Of a DNA stretch of 64,000 bases, positions 1 through 8,425 are shown piece after piece. The translations under genes and the position numbers were made by a program. The notes beneath the pieces are model-generated. The model was not told the origin of the DNA. It saw only the letters and a list, made by a program, of their open reading frames with translations, and made no database searches. The DNA is from Sediminibacterium sp. (GTDB taxonomy: Bacteria > Bacteroidota > Bacteroidia > Chitinophagales > Chitinophagaceae). The DNA lies in assembly GCF_030695065.1 (NCBI RefSeq), contig NZ_JAUYTR010000021.1, forward strand, positions 62,001-126,000, read 5' to 3'. Numbering within the stretch: position 1 is the first letter of the stretch; every line of letters starts with the position of its first letter.

Positions 1-21
1 TATATACTTAAGAACTGATTC

Positions 22-2469
22 ATGAATTATATTGGTGAACATTTATTGCCCGGTCAAATAGGACATTTCTTTGCTATTTTAAGTTTAGTTGCCTCTTTGT
101 TGGCAACTTTTGCTTTTTTTAAGTCGGCAAGTACGCCATTAAATGAAAACAAGCGTCCATGGCTTTTATTGGCCAGATGGGCTTTTTTGGCGGAAACCAT
201 TAGCATCATTGTATTATTTGGATGTTTGTATTATATCATTTCAAATCACCTATTTGAGTATAAATATGCGTATACGCATAGTGATTTGAGTTTGCAATTT
301 GAATATTTATTGAGTTGTTTTTGGGAAGGCCAAGAAGGTAGCTTTATGCTTTGGAGTTTTTGGCATTGTGTTTTAGGTTGGGTGCTCATTTGGAAGGCAG
401 GAAAGTGGGAAGCTCCGGTAATGACAGTTATTAGCTTTGCCCAATTTTTCATGGCAACAATGTTATTGGGAATGTATTTCTTTGGTTCTAGAATAGGCAT
501 TAGTCCTTTTGCTTTGTTGCGAAATGAAATGGATGCACCAATTTTTAGCCAACCCAATTACCTAGAATTTATTAAAGATGGTACGGGATTAAATACCTTA
601 CTTCAGAATTACTGGATGGTTATTCACCCACCTATTCTTTTTCTTGGATTTGCATCTACCATTGTTCCTTTTGCTTACGCTATAGCAGGTTTAGCAACAA
701 AAGATCACGATTGGATTAAACCTGCTTTACCGTGGGGTTCTTTTTCAGCTGCAATATTGGGTACTGGTATCATGATGGGAGGGGCATGGGCATATGAAAG
801 CCTTTCATTTGGAGGATATTGGGCTTGGGATCCAGTAGAGAACGCTTCATTGGTTCCATGGCTAACTTTAATAGCTGGCTTACATACCAACTTGATTTAT
901 AAGAATAGCGGCTATTCTTTAAGGCCAACTTATTTTTTCTACATCATCAGTTTTGTGCTGATTTTATATTCTTCATTTTTAACGAAAAGCGGAATTTTGG
1001 GCGATACATCGGTACACTCATTTACCGATATGGGGTTGAATACGCAGTTACTTTTGTTTGTACTCATCTTTTTTATACCTGCCATGGTATTGTATTTTGT
1101 ACGATACAAAAGCATTCCATCCATTCAAAAAGAAGAAAGTACTTATAGTAGAGAGTTTTGGATGTTTATTGGTTCATTGGTCTTTTTTTTATCGGGGATG
1201 GTCATCATTGTAAAAACATCAACCCCTGTATGGAATAAAGTTTTTGGAACCAATATTGCTCCACCACAAGATCCTGAATTTGCCCACAATCAGATACAAA
1301 TATTTGTTGCAATCATTTTAGGGATGCTTACTGCAACAACACAATACCTAAAATATAAGGATACTCCAAAAGGTATGTTTTGGAAAAAAATTCTAATACC
1401 TACCATTATTGCAATAGCTATTTCAGCTTCTATTAGTATTTGGGGTGATATTTCTTACACCAAAAAAGGCCCCGGCTTTTTAGCAGCAATTCATTTGGGA
1501 ATTTTTGCTGCAGTTTATGCTGTTGTTGCTAATACTGCCTATTTATGGTTGGGAATAAAAGGTAAAATTAAAGCTGCAGGCCCTTCTGTTGCTCATATTG
1601 GATTTGGTTTGGCATTGGTGGGGATTTTAATTTCATCAGGAAAGAAAACAGTGTTGAGCTGGAATACAACGGGTGTAACCCCTTTAAGTGTTGAAAGCAA
1701 AGATGAAAAAGGTAACCCAGCAGGTGATCCAGCAGAGAACCTTACTTTGTTTAAAGCAGTTGCTACCGATATGGGTAAGTACATGGTAACCTATACCATG
1801 GATACAACCAATCCTAGAGATCGAAAAAGGTATTTTGAAATTGATTTTAAAGCTAAAGATGGTTCTGAGCAATTTAAGCTGTATCCAGATGTAATTAAAA
1901 ATAATAAAGGAATGGAAGGTTTTGCTGCTAATCCTGCTGCAAAACATTATTGGTATAAAGACATTTTTGTTTACATCACTTCTTTTCAAGAGAATAGGGC
2001 TGCAGATACCGTTAGTTTTAAGAATAAAACCGTGAAAGTAAACGACACTTTGTTCTATGGTAACGGAATGATGATTCTCAACAAAGTAGCAGTAAATCCT
2101 AAAGATTTAAAAGCAAAATATGCGGAGGATGAAACTGCTTTGTTCTTAGATATGACCATAATTTCTAAAGAAGGAAAACAATATAGGGCTTATCCTGGAA
2201 TTGCTTTGAAAGGGCAAGAATTACGTTCATTACCAGACAGTGTGATCTCACAAAGCCTAGTGTTGAAATTCAATAAAGTCATAGATCAAGATGCAGGGAA
2301 ATTGGAAATTGGGGTAAAGGAAAGTGGTAATATTACCGACTTAATCACCCTTAAAGTATACCAATTTCCTATGATTAATTTATTGTGGATGGGAATTGTA
2401 ATTATGGTAATTGGATTTGTCATGTCGATTATTCAACGTGTTAAACAAATTCAAAAATCTGTTTTATAG
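22..2469 (+). CDS. ccmF: CcmF/NrfE-type cytochrome c biogenesis protein (heme lyase)
   Basis: Integral membrane protein that hands heme to apocytochromes c on the outer face of the inner membrane. Most of the first 540 residues are hydrophobic helices. The tryptophan-rich WWD heme-binding segment is visible at about residues 264-278 (core WAWDPVENASL, W267 and W269). It is flanked by candidate heme-ligand histidines H202 (VIHPP) and H288 (GLHTN). A GQEGSFMLW segment near residue 105 is typical of CcmF. A large soluble loop (about 550-780) precedes one last membrane helix. No other ccm gene is in the window, so partners may lie upstream of base 1. The diheme cytochrome at 33913 would be one client. 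The CcmF/CcsA superfamily is sure; exact subfamily naming less so. Confidence 0.9.
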   Translation: MNYIGEHLLPGQIGHFFAILSLVASLLATFAFFKSASTPLNENKRPWLLLARWAFLAETISIIVLFGCLYYIISNHLFEYKYAYTHSDLSLQFEYLLSCFWEGQEGSFMLWSFWHCVLGWVLIWKAGKWEAPVMTVISFAQFFMATMLLGMYFFGSRIGISPFALLRNEMDAPIFSQPNYLEFIKDGTGLNTLLQNYWMVIHPPILFLGFASTIVPFAYAIAGLATKDHDWIKPALPWGSFSAAILGTGIMMGGAWAYESLSFGGYWAWDPVENASLVPWLTLIAGLHTNLIYKNSGYSLRPTYFFYIISFVLILYSSFLTKSGILGDTSVHSFTDMGLNTQLLLFVLIFFIPAMVLYFVRYKSIPSIQKEESTYSREFWMFIGSLVFFLSGMVIIVKTSTPVWNKVFGTNIAPPQDPEFAHNQIQIFVAIILGMLTATTQYLKYKDTPKGMFWKKILIPTIIAIAISASISIWGDISYTKKGPGFLAAIHLGIFAAVYAVVANTAYLWLGIKGKIKAAGPSVAHIGFGLALVGILISSGKKTVLSWNTTGVTPLSVESKDEKGNPAGDPAENLTLFKAVATDMGKYMVTYTMDTTNPRDRKRYFEIDFKAKDGSEQFKLYPDVIKNNKGMEGFAANPAAKHYWYKDIFVYITSFQENRAADTVSFKNKTVKVNDTLFYGNGMMILNKVAVNPKDLKAKYAEDETALFLDMTIISKEGKQYRAYPGIALKGQELRSLPDSVISQSLVLKFNKVIDQDAGKLEIGVKESGNITDLITLKVYQFPMINLLWMGIVIMVIGFVMSIIQRVKQIQKSVL

Positions 2470-2541
2470 CTTTGGCAGCGTAGGTTACTTTTTTAGTGTC
2501 ATGGTATTAATATTAGTCTAAATTGACTAAATTGAATAACA

Positions 2542-3156
2542 TTGAAGCTCCAACGCACCTATATTATTATTTTAACTTTTCTTGGTTTAAGCTTTAGCCA
2601 ATTATATGGTCAAGAAAAAGGGCTATTCGATACGGTAAAAGTGTATGCTTATATAACACCCAACGGTGATACAATTGGTGAATCTTGGCTCCCTAGTGTA
2701 TTAGTTAATACAAAGCTTACTGCCGCTCAAAAAAATTATTGGGCAGATTGGACTCGTTTAAGAAATGCGGTATATGTAACGTATCCTTATGCCAAAGCAG
2801 CATCTAGAATTATAAATGATATAAATATTCAGTTGGTGAATGTGAAGGATAAACAACTTCGTAGACAAATTATTCGATCTAGAGAAAAAGAAATGAAAAA
2901 ACAGTTTACCGATCAATTAACTCGGTTGTCTGTATACCAGGGAAGGGTTTTGATGAAGTTGATTAACAGAGAAACAGGTAATAATTGCTATGAAATAATA
3001 CATGAATACAAGGGATTTATGACTGCTGCTTTTTGGCAAACAGTTGCAGTGCTTTTTGGTGGTAATTTAAAACAGGCTTACGATCCATCCAGTAAAGATG
3101 CCGACATAGAAAAAATTGTAAAAGATGTTGCCAGAATGTATGGGTATCCTAGTTAA
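2542..3156 (+). CDS. DUF4294 family secreted protein
   Basis: A 204-residue protein with an N-terminal signal peptide (residues 1-23, ending LYGQ). Its core resembles the Bacteroidota-restricted DUF4294 family: an N-terminal segment with GDTIGESWLPSV, a WTRLRNAVYVTYPYA stretch and a conserved RETGNNCYE segment near residue 145. Function is unknown; it is probably periplasmic. The start codon is TTG, chosen because it gives a complete signal peptide; no ATG gives this. It ends convergently with aat, overlapping its 3' end by 4 bases. Family assignment is from memory of the motif pattern. Confidence 0.75.
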   Translation: MKLQRTYIIILTFLGLSFSQLYGQEKGLFDTVKVYAYITPNGDTIGESWLPSVLVNTKLTAAQKNYWADWTRLRNAVYVTYPYAKAASRIINDINIQLVNVKDKQLRRQIIRSREKEMKKQFTDQLTRLSVYQGRVLMKLINRETGNNCYEIIHEYKGFMTAAFWQTVAVLFGGNLKQAYDPSSKDADIEKIVKDVARMYGYPS

Positions 3157-3791
3157 CCGTATTCTTCTAAATATTTTTTAAAATCAGTTCTCGAAATCAT
3201 AATTGCACCTAGACTTTCTAAATGTGGGGTATAAACCTGACAGTCAATTAATACAATTCCCTCCAGCTTTAATTGATTCACTAACTTAATAAATGCAAAC
3301 TTGCTTGCATTAGAAACCTTGCTAAACATACTTTCCCCAAAAAATAATCTTCCCATTTTAATTCCATACAAGCCACCCACCAATTCATTATTATGCCATG
3401 CTTCTGCCGAGAGGGCAATTCCTTTTTGGTGTAATTCGTTATATGCAAATTCAACCGCTTCAGTTATCCAAGTTCCGTCTTGCCCAATGCGAGGTTGATG
3501 CTTACACTGTTTAATCACTTCAGAAAATGAAGTATTAGTCTTGTATTCAAATAAGTTTTTTTTGATTATTTGATGCATGCTTTTGCTGATCACTAATTGT
3601 TCTGGAAAAAGAACAAAGCGTGGATCTGGACTCCACCATAGCGGCGTTTCCCCATCAAACCAAGGAAAAATGCCTTTTTGATAGGCTAGTATTAGCCTTT
3701 CAGTAGATAAATCGCCACCAATTGCCAATAATCCATCTTCTAATGCTTCTTCAATAGGAGGGAACCAAATTTTAGAGGAAAGTATATGCAT
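3153..3791 (-). CDS. aat: Leucyl/phenylalanyl-tRNA-protein transferase
   Basis: Transfers Leu or Phe from charged tRNA to N-terminal Arg or Lys of proteins, creating destabilising N-termini in the bacterial N-degron pathway; cytoplasmic. At 212 residues it is close to the family norm. Family motifs: FPPIEEAL and GLLAIGGDLS near the N-terminus, GIFPWF and WWSPDPRFVLFP around residues 40-65, then GTWI and ESMFS. The start codon shares one base with the clpS stop codon (TAATG arrangement), so the two genes are surely co-transcribed and probably translationally coupled. ClpS delivers exactly the substrates that Aat makes, so the operon encodes two successive steps. Confidence 0.95.
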   Translation of the reverse strand: MHILSSKIWFPPIEEALEDGLLAIGGDLSTERLILAYQKGIFPWFDGETPLWWSPDPRFVLFPEQLVISKSMHQIIKKNLFEYKTNTSFSEVIKQCKHQPRIGQDGTWITEAVEFAYNELHQKGIALSAEAWHNNELVGGLYGIKMGRLFFGESMFSKVSNASKFAFIKLVNQLKLEGIVLIDCQVYTPHLESLGAIMISRTDFKKYLEEYG

Positions 3792-4096
3792 TAATTGTTT
3801 TGTTCAACAGTGGCTCCTATGCCTCTGTCTGTGATACTGTTGCACATAGGTTTCAATGTATCATAGTCTCCTTTTTTAACAGCATATTTGCCCTTGTGGT
3901 GAACAAATAAAGCACATTGTTCTGCTTGTTCTAAACTATGTCCACAAACTTCCATTAAAGTTTCAATAACCCATTCAAAGGTATTGACTTCGTCGTTCCA
4001 TACAACCAAACTATAGGTGTCAGCAATTGCAGTATCGGTTGCTGAATCAGTGGCTTCCCAAGTTTGTGGATTATTCGAAAAATAGAAATCGGACAT
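3791..4096 (-). CDS. clpS: ATP-dependent Clp protease adaptor ClpS
   Basis: N-recognin that binds N-terminal Leu, Phe, Trp or Tyr and delivers the protein to ClpAP; cytoplasmic. 101 residues, with a disordered N-terminal tail (1-28) and a core carrying the substrate-pocket motif VVWNDEVNTFEWVIETL (about 32-48). The later VHHKGKYAV segment fits the ClpA-contacting face. It is the first gene of a two-gene operon with aat, which overlaps its stop codon by one base. The promoter should lie between it and the divergent tRNA-Val gene. Confidence 0.95.
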   Translation of the reverse strand: MSDFYFSNNPQTWEATDSATDTAIADTYSLVVWNDEVNTFEWVIETLMEVCGHSLEQAEQCALFVHHKGKYAVKKGDYDTLKPMCNSITDRGIGATVEQNN

Positions 4097-4166
4097 GGTG
4101 TAAAATTATGGAATAGGCGCTTATTTCAAAAAAAATGAAATTTTATTGGCAAAAAAACATAATTTT

Positions 4167-4198
4167 TTTGGGTGGTTTAATTCGAGACCCTATTTTTG
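4167..4198 (+). promoter_or_regulatory. Promoter of tRNA-Val
   Basis: TTTG at 4167-4170 and TATTTTTG at 4191-4198, separated by 20 bases, match the Bacteroidota -33 (TTTG) and -7 (TAnnTTTG) elements. The -7 box ends 16 bases before the mature tRNA 5' end. The bases after it (GCACTCCCA) recur in the same place before tRNA-Gly at 43015-43031. Confidence 0.7.
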
Positions 4199-4214
4199 CA
4201 CTCCCAAACAATAA

Positions 4215-4289
4215 GGGAGCATAGCTCAGTTGGTTTAGAGCATCTGCCTTACAAGCAGAGGGTCCGCGGTTCGAACCCGTGTGCTCCCA
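4215..4289 (+). tRNA. tRNA-Val (anticodon TAC)
   Basis: Complete cloverleaf: acceptor arm GGGAGCA (4215-4221) pairs with TGCTCCC (4282-4288), discriminator A at 4289. The anticodon loop CTTACAA between TCTGC and GCAGA gives anticodon TAC, reading GTA/GTG valine codons. The T-loop GTTCGAACC is canonical. CCA is not encoded. A strong terminator follows directly. Confidence 0.97.
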
Positions 4290-4290
4290 C

Positions 4291-4318
4291 AAAGGCCTCG
4301 AAATTTCGAGGCCTTTTA
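4291..4318 (+). terminator. Rho-independent terminator after tRNA-Val
   Basis: Perfect palindrome: AAAGGCCTCGAAA (4291-4303) pairs with TTTCGAGGCCTTT, followed by a short T run. It begins two bases after the tRNA and would act on both strands. Confidence 0.9.
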
Positions 4319-4444
4319 TATTTTCCCTGAATCTCTACCTAAAATAAGTTTTCAATTTAAATGGAGACTTCAATACAAACTATCGTTTCCTTAATGAACT
4401 GTAACCATTTAATGGGTAAATTGTAAGTAATTCAAAAGGTTAAG

Positions 4445-5587
4445 ATGAGACGATTGTTGCTTTCAGTTATATTTTTTCTTCAGTTAATTCCAATGATGGG
4501 TCAAGCATACCAAACGGCCAATAAAAAAGCTAGTACAACTACTGTAAAGTTGTTCAATAATTTATTTAAGGCATTACCGGAAGGAATATTATTCGGGCAC
4601 CAAGACGATTTAGCGTATGGGTTGGGTTGGGAGTATATCCCAGGCAAAAGTGTTGTTCAAGATGCTGTAGGGGAATATCCTGCAATGTATGGTTGGGAAT
4701 TGGGCGACTTAGAGTTGGATGCTGAGTATAATTTAGACAGTGTACCTTTTAATAAAATGATCAATTTTATTAAAGATGGATATGAAAAGGGAGGAGTAAT
4801 AACCATTAGTTGGCATGCCAATAATCCAGTTACTGGAAAGAATGCTTGGGATATTGGGGGTAGTGCAGTTGGTGCAATTATTCCAGGTGGAGAGAAGCAT
4901 GCATTATATAAATCTTGGTTAGATAAAGTGGCTGCTTTTATGCTTGAATTAAAAAATGCAAAAGGAGAATACATACCTGTTATTTTCAGGCCATTTCATG
5001 AGTTTACAGGAAACTGGTTTTGGTGGTGTCAAAATGTTTGTACTCCTGAGGAGTATAAGGCACTTTGGAGGTTTACATTCGATTATTTAACCAATACTAA
5101 ACAAGTGCATCATTTATTATATGCATATAATCCTGAAAAATTTGATAGTGAAGCAGGATATATGCAATATTATCCTGGTGATGAATATGTAGATATAATG
5201 AGTTTTGATTTTTATCAATATGGGGATCCGTCTAGTAACAGTGATTTTGAAAACACTTTAGATAAGCGATTGAGTATTTTAACCGAAGTTGCTACAAAGC
5301 ATAAAAAGCTTCCAGCATTAGCTGAAACAGGTTTCATGAATATACCCTATGCAGAATGGTTTACTAAGAAATTAATGAAGGGGATTGGCAATCATCAAAT
5401 CTCTTATGTGCATTTATGGAGGGATGGGGGATTGGTTAATGGAACTGGAGCTTATCGGTTTGCTCCTTCTCAAGATCATTTTATTCCCGTAGGGAGAGAT
5501 CCCTCATTCATGGATTTTTATAAATTGTATATCTCAAATAAATTCATTTTTGAAAAGAAGGCCCGTGATTTAAAATTGTACCAATGA
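4445..5587 (+). CDS. Glycoside hydrolase family 26, probable secreted endo-beta-mannanase
   Basis: Hydrolyses beta-1,4-mannan or related polymers. 380 residues with a signal peptide at 1-20 (MRRLLLSVIFFLQ... ending MGQA). The GH26 signature RPFHEFTGNWFWW is at 182-194 and carries the acid/base glutamate E186. The nucleophile is E294 in ALAETG. An early FGHQDDLAYG motif (about 50-59) and WHANNP (about 123) are also typical of the family. Its stop overlaps the start of the YCII-like gene by 4 bases (ATGA), so they share a message. Mannan is likely, but GH26 also contains lichenases and xylanases. No SusC/SusD pair is nearby, so this is not a classic polysaccharide utilisation locus. Confidence 0.9.
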   Translation: MRRLLLSVIFFLQLIPMMGQAYQTANKKASTTTVKLFNNLFKALPEGILFGHQDDLAYGLGWEYIPGKSVVQDAVGEYPAMYGWELGDLELDAEYNLDSVPFNKMINFIKDGYEKGGVITISWHANNPVTGKNAWDIGGSAVGAIIPGGEKHALYKSWLDKVAAFMLELKNAKGEYIPVIFRPFHEFTGNWFWWCQNVCTPEEYKALWRFTFDYLTNTKQVHHLLYAYNPEKFDSEAGYMQYYPGDEYVDIMSFDFYQYGDPSSNSDFENTLDKRLSILTEVATKHKKLPALAETGFMNIPYAEWFTKKLMKGIGNHQISYVHLWRDGGLVNGTGAYRFAPSQDHFIPVGRDPSFMDFYKLYISNKFIFEKKARDLKLYQ

Positions 5588-6027
5588 AACCTTTCATCTT
5601 TTTAACCCTCCTTTTATTTGCCTGTAAGGCAAATGCCCAAAACAAAATGTATGATTCTGTGCTTGCTAAAAAATTAGGCGCAGATAATAACGGTATGAAG
5701 GGTTATATATTGGTTTTATTAAAAACTGGTCCTAATACTACAACCAATAAACTTTTCATTGATAGTTGTTTTGCTGGGCATATGCAAAATATGGGAGTGA
5801 TGGTAAAAGCAAATCAATTGGTGGTAGCAGGCCCTCTTGGTAAGAATGATAAAACATATAGAGGGATATTTATATTGAATTTAACCAATATTGAAGAGGC
5901 AGAAAAATTACTGAAAACAGATCCTGCAATTCATTCTGGATTGCTTGCTGCTGAATTGTATAAATGGTATGGTTCTGCTGCATTAGCAGAATATTTGCCA
6001 TTTGCAGAAAAGGTCAGTAAAAATTAA
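5584..6027 (+). CDS. Secreted YciI-like (YCII domain) protein
   Basis: 147 residues with a signal peptide at 1-18 (ending ANAQ). The body looks like a YCII-type ferredoxin-like alpha/beta fold: KGYILVLLKTGPNT near 39, HMQNMGVMVKANQLVVAGPLGK near 70-90, and EEAEKLLKTDPAIHSGLLAAELYKWYG near 105-130. YCII proteins are small possible enzymes of mostly unknown reaction; a secreted version is common in Bacteroidota. It starts inside the last codons of the GH26 gene. Specific function is unknown, and a link to mannan breakdown is only positional. Confidence 0.7.
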   Translation: MKPFIFLTLLLFACKANAQNKMYDSVLAKKLGADNNGMKGYILVLLKTGPNTTTNKLFIDSCFAGHMQNMGVMVKANQLVVAGPLGKNDKTYRGIFILNLTNIEEAEKLLKTDPAIHSGLLAAELYKWYGSAALAEYLPFAEKVSKN

Positions 6028-6055
6028 ATTTCTTTTACACCAAAACTAAATAACT

Positions 6056-6520
6056 ATGAAAAAATTAGTTCAATATGTAAATGAGTTGAAAACTTATTTG
6101 CCAAGTGCTTCAATTTTTAATGAAAAAGTATCTTCTTCAAACGTTGGTTGGCATATTGATCATTCTTTGTTGGTGCTATCACAAATTATTGCTGCCATGG
6201 AAACATCGGATCCGATTAATTATCAATATCAATTTAATTTGAAACGTTTCTTAGCATTTAGTATGAATCGATTTCCAAGAGGGGCTGCTAAAGCACCTAA
6301 GCAAGTAAGGCCAACTGAAATATATAATGAAGCAAATACAGTTAATGCTTTTGAAGCAATCATGCCTAAATTATCCCTATTAGAAAATTTAACACCTAAT
6401 CAGTTTTTTACGCATCCTTTTTTTGGGAAACTAAATAAAAAGGCAGCTATCAAAATGCTTTCAATACATACTGCTCATCATATTCTTATTATTAAAGATA
6501 TCATTCATAAAGTAGCATAG
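6056..6520 (+). CDS. DUF1569/DinB-superfamily protein
   Basis: 154 residues, cytoplasmic, predicted four-helix bundle. Motifs resemble DUF1569 and the wider DinB/YfiT metal-binding superfamily: VGWHIDHSLLVL near 30-42 and the C-terminal HPFFGKLNKKAAIKMLSIHTAHHILIIKDI near 121-150. The histidines in WHIDH and HTAHH could form the metal site of the fold. It follows the YCII-like gene by 28 bases, probably in one operon. Substrate unknown. Confidence 0.75.
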   Translation: MKKLVQYVNELKTYLPSASIFNEKVSSSNVGWHIDHSLLVLSQIIAAMETSDPINYQYQFNLKRFLAFSMNRFPRGAAKAPKQVRPTEIYNEANTVNAFEAIMPKLSLLENLTPNQFFTHPFFGKLNKKAAIKMLSIHTAHHILIIKDIIHKVA

Positions 6521-6562
6521 CTACCGAAATTAAACTTTGTATCTTAGCAAAAACATAATACT

Positions 6563-7606
6563 ATGATACAAGCTAAAGGATATGGTGCTACGAGTAAGGA
6601 AAGTGAAATTGCTCCGCTGTCATTTGAAAGAAATGAAGTTGGGCCCACAGATGTTTTAATTGATATTCATTACTGTGGAATATGTCATTCGGATATTCAT
6701 ACTGCCAGAGGTGAATGGGGACCTGCTATTTATCCAGTGGTTCCAGGACATGAAATTGTTGGCAAAGTAGTTAAAGTGGGTGATCAAGTAACTCGTTTTA
6801 AAATAGGTGATATTGCAGGTGTAGGAGTTTTTGTTGATTCATGCAGATCTTGTGCCCCATGCAAAAAGGGGTTAGAGCAATATTGTGAAGAGGGGATGGT
6901 TCCTACTTATAATGGTTATTATCGCGATAAGAAAACGCCTACTTATGGGGGGTATTCCAATTGTTATGTTATAGATGAAAAATATACATTGCATATTCCT
7001 CAAAAAGAAAATTTAGCTGGTGTTGCTCCTTTACTTTGTGCTGGAATTACCACGTATTCTCCACTCAAATTTGCTGGAGTAGGAAAGGGACATAAAGTAG
7101 CTGTATTAGGCTTAGGAGGCTTAGGACATATGGCGGTAAAATTTGCTGCATCATTTGGTGCTGAAGTAACTATGTTGAGTACTTCTCCATCTAAAGAAGC
7201 AGATGCCAAAAAGTTAGGGGCTCACCATTTTGCTTTATCAACTGATCCTGCACAAATGAAAGCTTTAAAAGGGAAGTTTGATTTTATACTGAACACGGTT
7301 GCTGCTGTTCACGATATGAACAAATTTCTTGATCTGTTGACCTTAGAAGGTAAAATGATTATAGTAGGGATACCCCCCGAAGACAGCGCTTACAATGCTG
7401 CTAAATTAATTTCAAAAAGAAGAAGCATTATTGGTTCAATGATTGGCGGCATAGCAGAAACACAAGAAATGCTCAACTATTGTGCAGAACACAATATCTA
7501 TTCAGATATTGAATTAATTAGCGTTAAAGATATTAATACAGCTTATGAAAGAGTAATAAAATCGGATGTGAAGTATCGTTTTGTAATTGATATGAAAACC
7601 CTTTAG
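6563..7606 (+). CDS. Zinc-dependent NAD(P)-linked alcohol dehydrogenase, cinnamyl-alcohol/YahK type
   Basis: Medium-chain dehydrogenase/reductase that interconverts aldehydes and primary alcohols, probably with NADPH; cytoplasmic. 347 residues. Catalytic zinc ligands are in CGICHSDIH (about 37-45) and PGHEIVG (about 61-67). Structural zinc is held by the cluster CRSCAPCKKGLEQYC (about 94-108). The Rossmann motif LGLGGLGHMAVKFA is near 184-197. Overall order matches the CAD/YahK branch. It converges on the RidA-like gene with a 4-base overlap. Physiological substrate cannot be inferred. Confidence 0.92.
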   Translation: MIQAKGYGATSKESEIAPLSFERNEVGPTDVLIDIHYCGICHSDIHTARGEWGPAIYPVVPGHEIVGKVVKVGDQVTRFKIGDIAGVGVFVDSCRSCAPCKKGLEQYCEEGMVPTYNGYYRDKKTPTYGGYSNCYVIDEKYTLHIPQKENLAGVAPLLCAGITTYSPLKFAGVGKGHKVAVLGLGGLGHMAVKFAASFGAEVTMLSTSPSKEADAKKLGAHHFALSTDPAQMKALKGKFDFILNTVAAVHDMNKFLDLLTLEGKMIIVGIPPEDSAYNAAKLISKRRSIIGSMIGGIAETQEMLNYCAEHNIYSDIELISVKDINTAYERVIKSDVKYRFVIDMKTL

Positions 7607-8118
7607 TTTTCTATTTCAACTATTAGCTCAACTTCTACAGCCATATTAAAGGGAAGTGTGTTTGTTCCAATTGCAGAGCGAGCATGCTTTCCTTTTTCTC
7701 CGAAAGCAAGTACCATTAAGTCGGAGAACCCATTCATTACTTTGGGCTGGTCATAAAAATCTGAACTGCTGTTAACCAACCCCAATACTTTTACAATTCT
7801 TTTTATTTTAGAAAGATCGCCTAATTCTTTTTTCAATACGGCTAATTGGTTGATGGCAGTTAACCTTGCTGCAGCATAACCTTCTTCAATTGTTAAGTTA
7901 CTACCTAATTTACCAATCATGTATTTTCCTGTTTGATCGGATGGCCCTTTGCCAGAAAGGAATAGTAAATTACCCGTTCTAACAGCGTTTACATAGTTGG
8001 CTACTGGAGCCGATAAGTTGGGTAGTGTAATACCTGCTGCTGCCAATTTTTCTTCTGGTGTTTGTCCAAATGTTTTTGCTACTAAAAAAATTGCAACCAG
8101 TAATAATATTTTCTTCAT
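7603..8118 (-). CDS. Exported RidA/YjgF family protein
   Basis: RidA-family proteins usually hydrolyse reactive enamine/imine intermediates from PLP enzymes. This copy has 171 residues rather than about 130 because of a signal peptide at 1-18 (MKKILLLVAIFLVAKTFG), so it should work in the periplasm. Family features: NYVNAVRTGNLLFLSGKGP (about 42-60) and KIKRIVKVLGLVNSSSDF (about 104-121). The C-terminus GKHARSAIGTNTLPFNMAVEVELIVEI includes the R-S-A-I-G segment, with arginine where catalytic RidA proteins have one. It is followed on the minus strand by nothing it clearly depends on; DUF167 lies one base upstream, probably in the same message. Confidence 0.85.
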   Translation of the reverse strand: MKKILLLVAIFLVAKTFGQTPEEKLAAAGITLPNLSAPVANYVNAVRTGNLLFLSGKGPSDQTGKYMIGKLGSNLTIEEGYAAARLTAINQLAVLKKELGDLSKIKRIVKVLGLVNSSSDFYDQPKVMNGFSDLMVLAFGEKGKHARSAIGTNTLPFNMAVEVELIVEIEN

Positions 8119-8119
8119 T

Positions 8120-8416
8120 TTAAGTATTGTTTGGTTTTATGATAGTTGGGAGTTGTTTTGGTTGATGAATACGAAACTGTTTATGTGGAATAAATTCGCC
8201 AGCTACCAATTCAACAGATTTTTTAGAAACGTTAAAACTCTTAGCCAGAAAATCAATTAAAAATGCAGTTGCTTTGCCCTTTTCAGGAGCAGTCATAATG
8301 CTAATTTTTATTTGATTGCCTTTTACTTTGCCCCATAAGTTGGTTCTAGCGCCGGCACTGACCAATACATTTAGATTCAATACATCATTGTCCCAGCTGT
8401 AAAAGGGTTCTGTCAT
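8120..8416 (-). CDS. DUF167 (YggU) family protein
   Basis: 98 residues matching the DUF167/YggU fold: LNVLVSAGARTNLWGKVKGNQIKISIMTAPEKGKATAFLIDFLAKSFNVSKKSVELVAGE, where the APEKGKA-type loop near residue 43 is the family hallmark. Function unknown; cytoplasmic. It lies between the TlpA-DUF1684 gene (9 bases upstream) and the exported RidA gene (1 base downstream). The three appear to form one minus-strand operon. Confidence 0.85.
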   Translation of the reverse strand: MTEPFYSWDNDVLNLNVLVSAGARTNLWGKVKGNQIKISIMTAPEKGKATAFLIDFLAKSFNVSKKSVELVAGEFIPHKQFRIHQPKQLPTIIKPNNT

Positions 8417-8425
8417 GTATTAAAA

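Noticed and set aside
1684..1989. 101-codon minus-strand frame inside the CcmF gene
   Set aside because: Shadow frame; the plus strand codes for a well-matched CcmF protein here.
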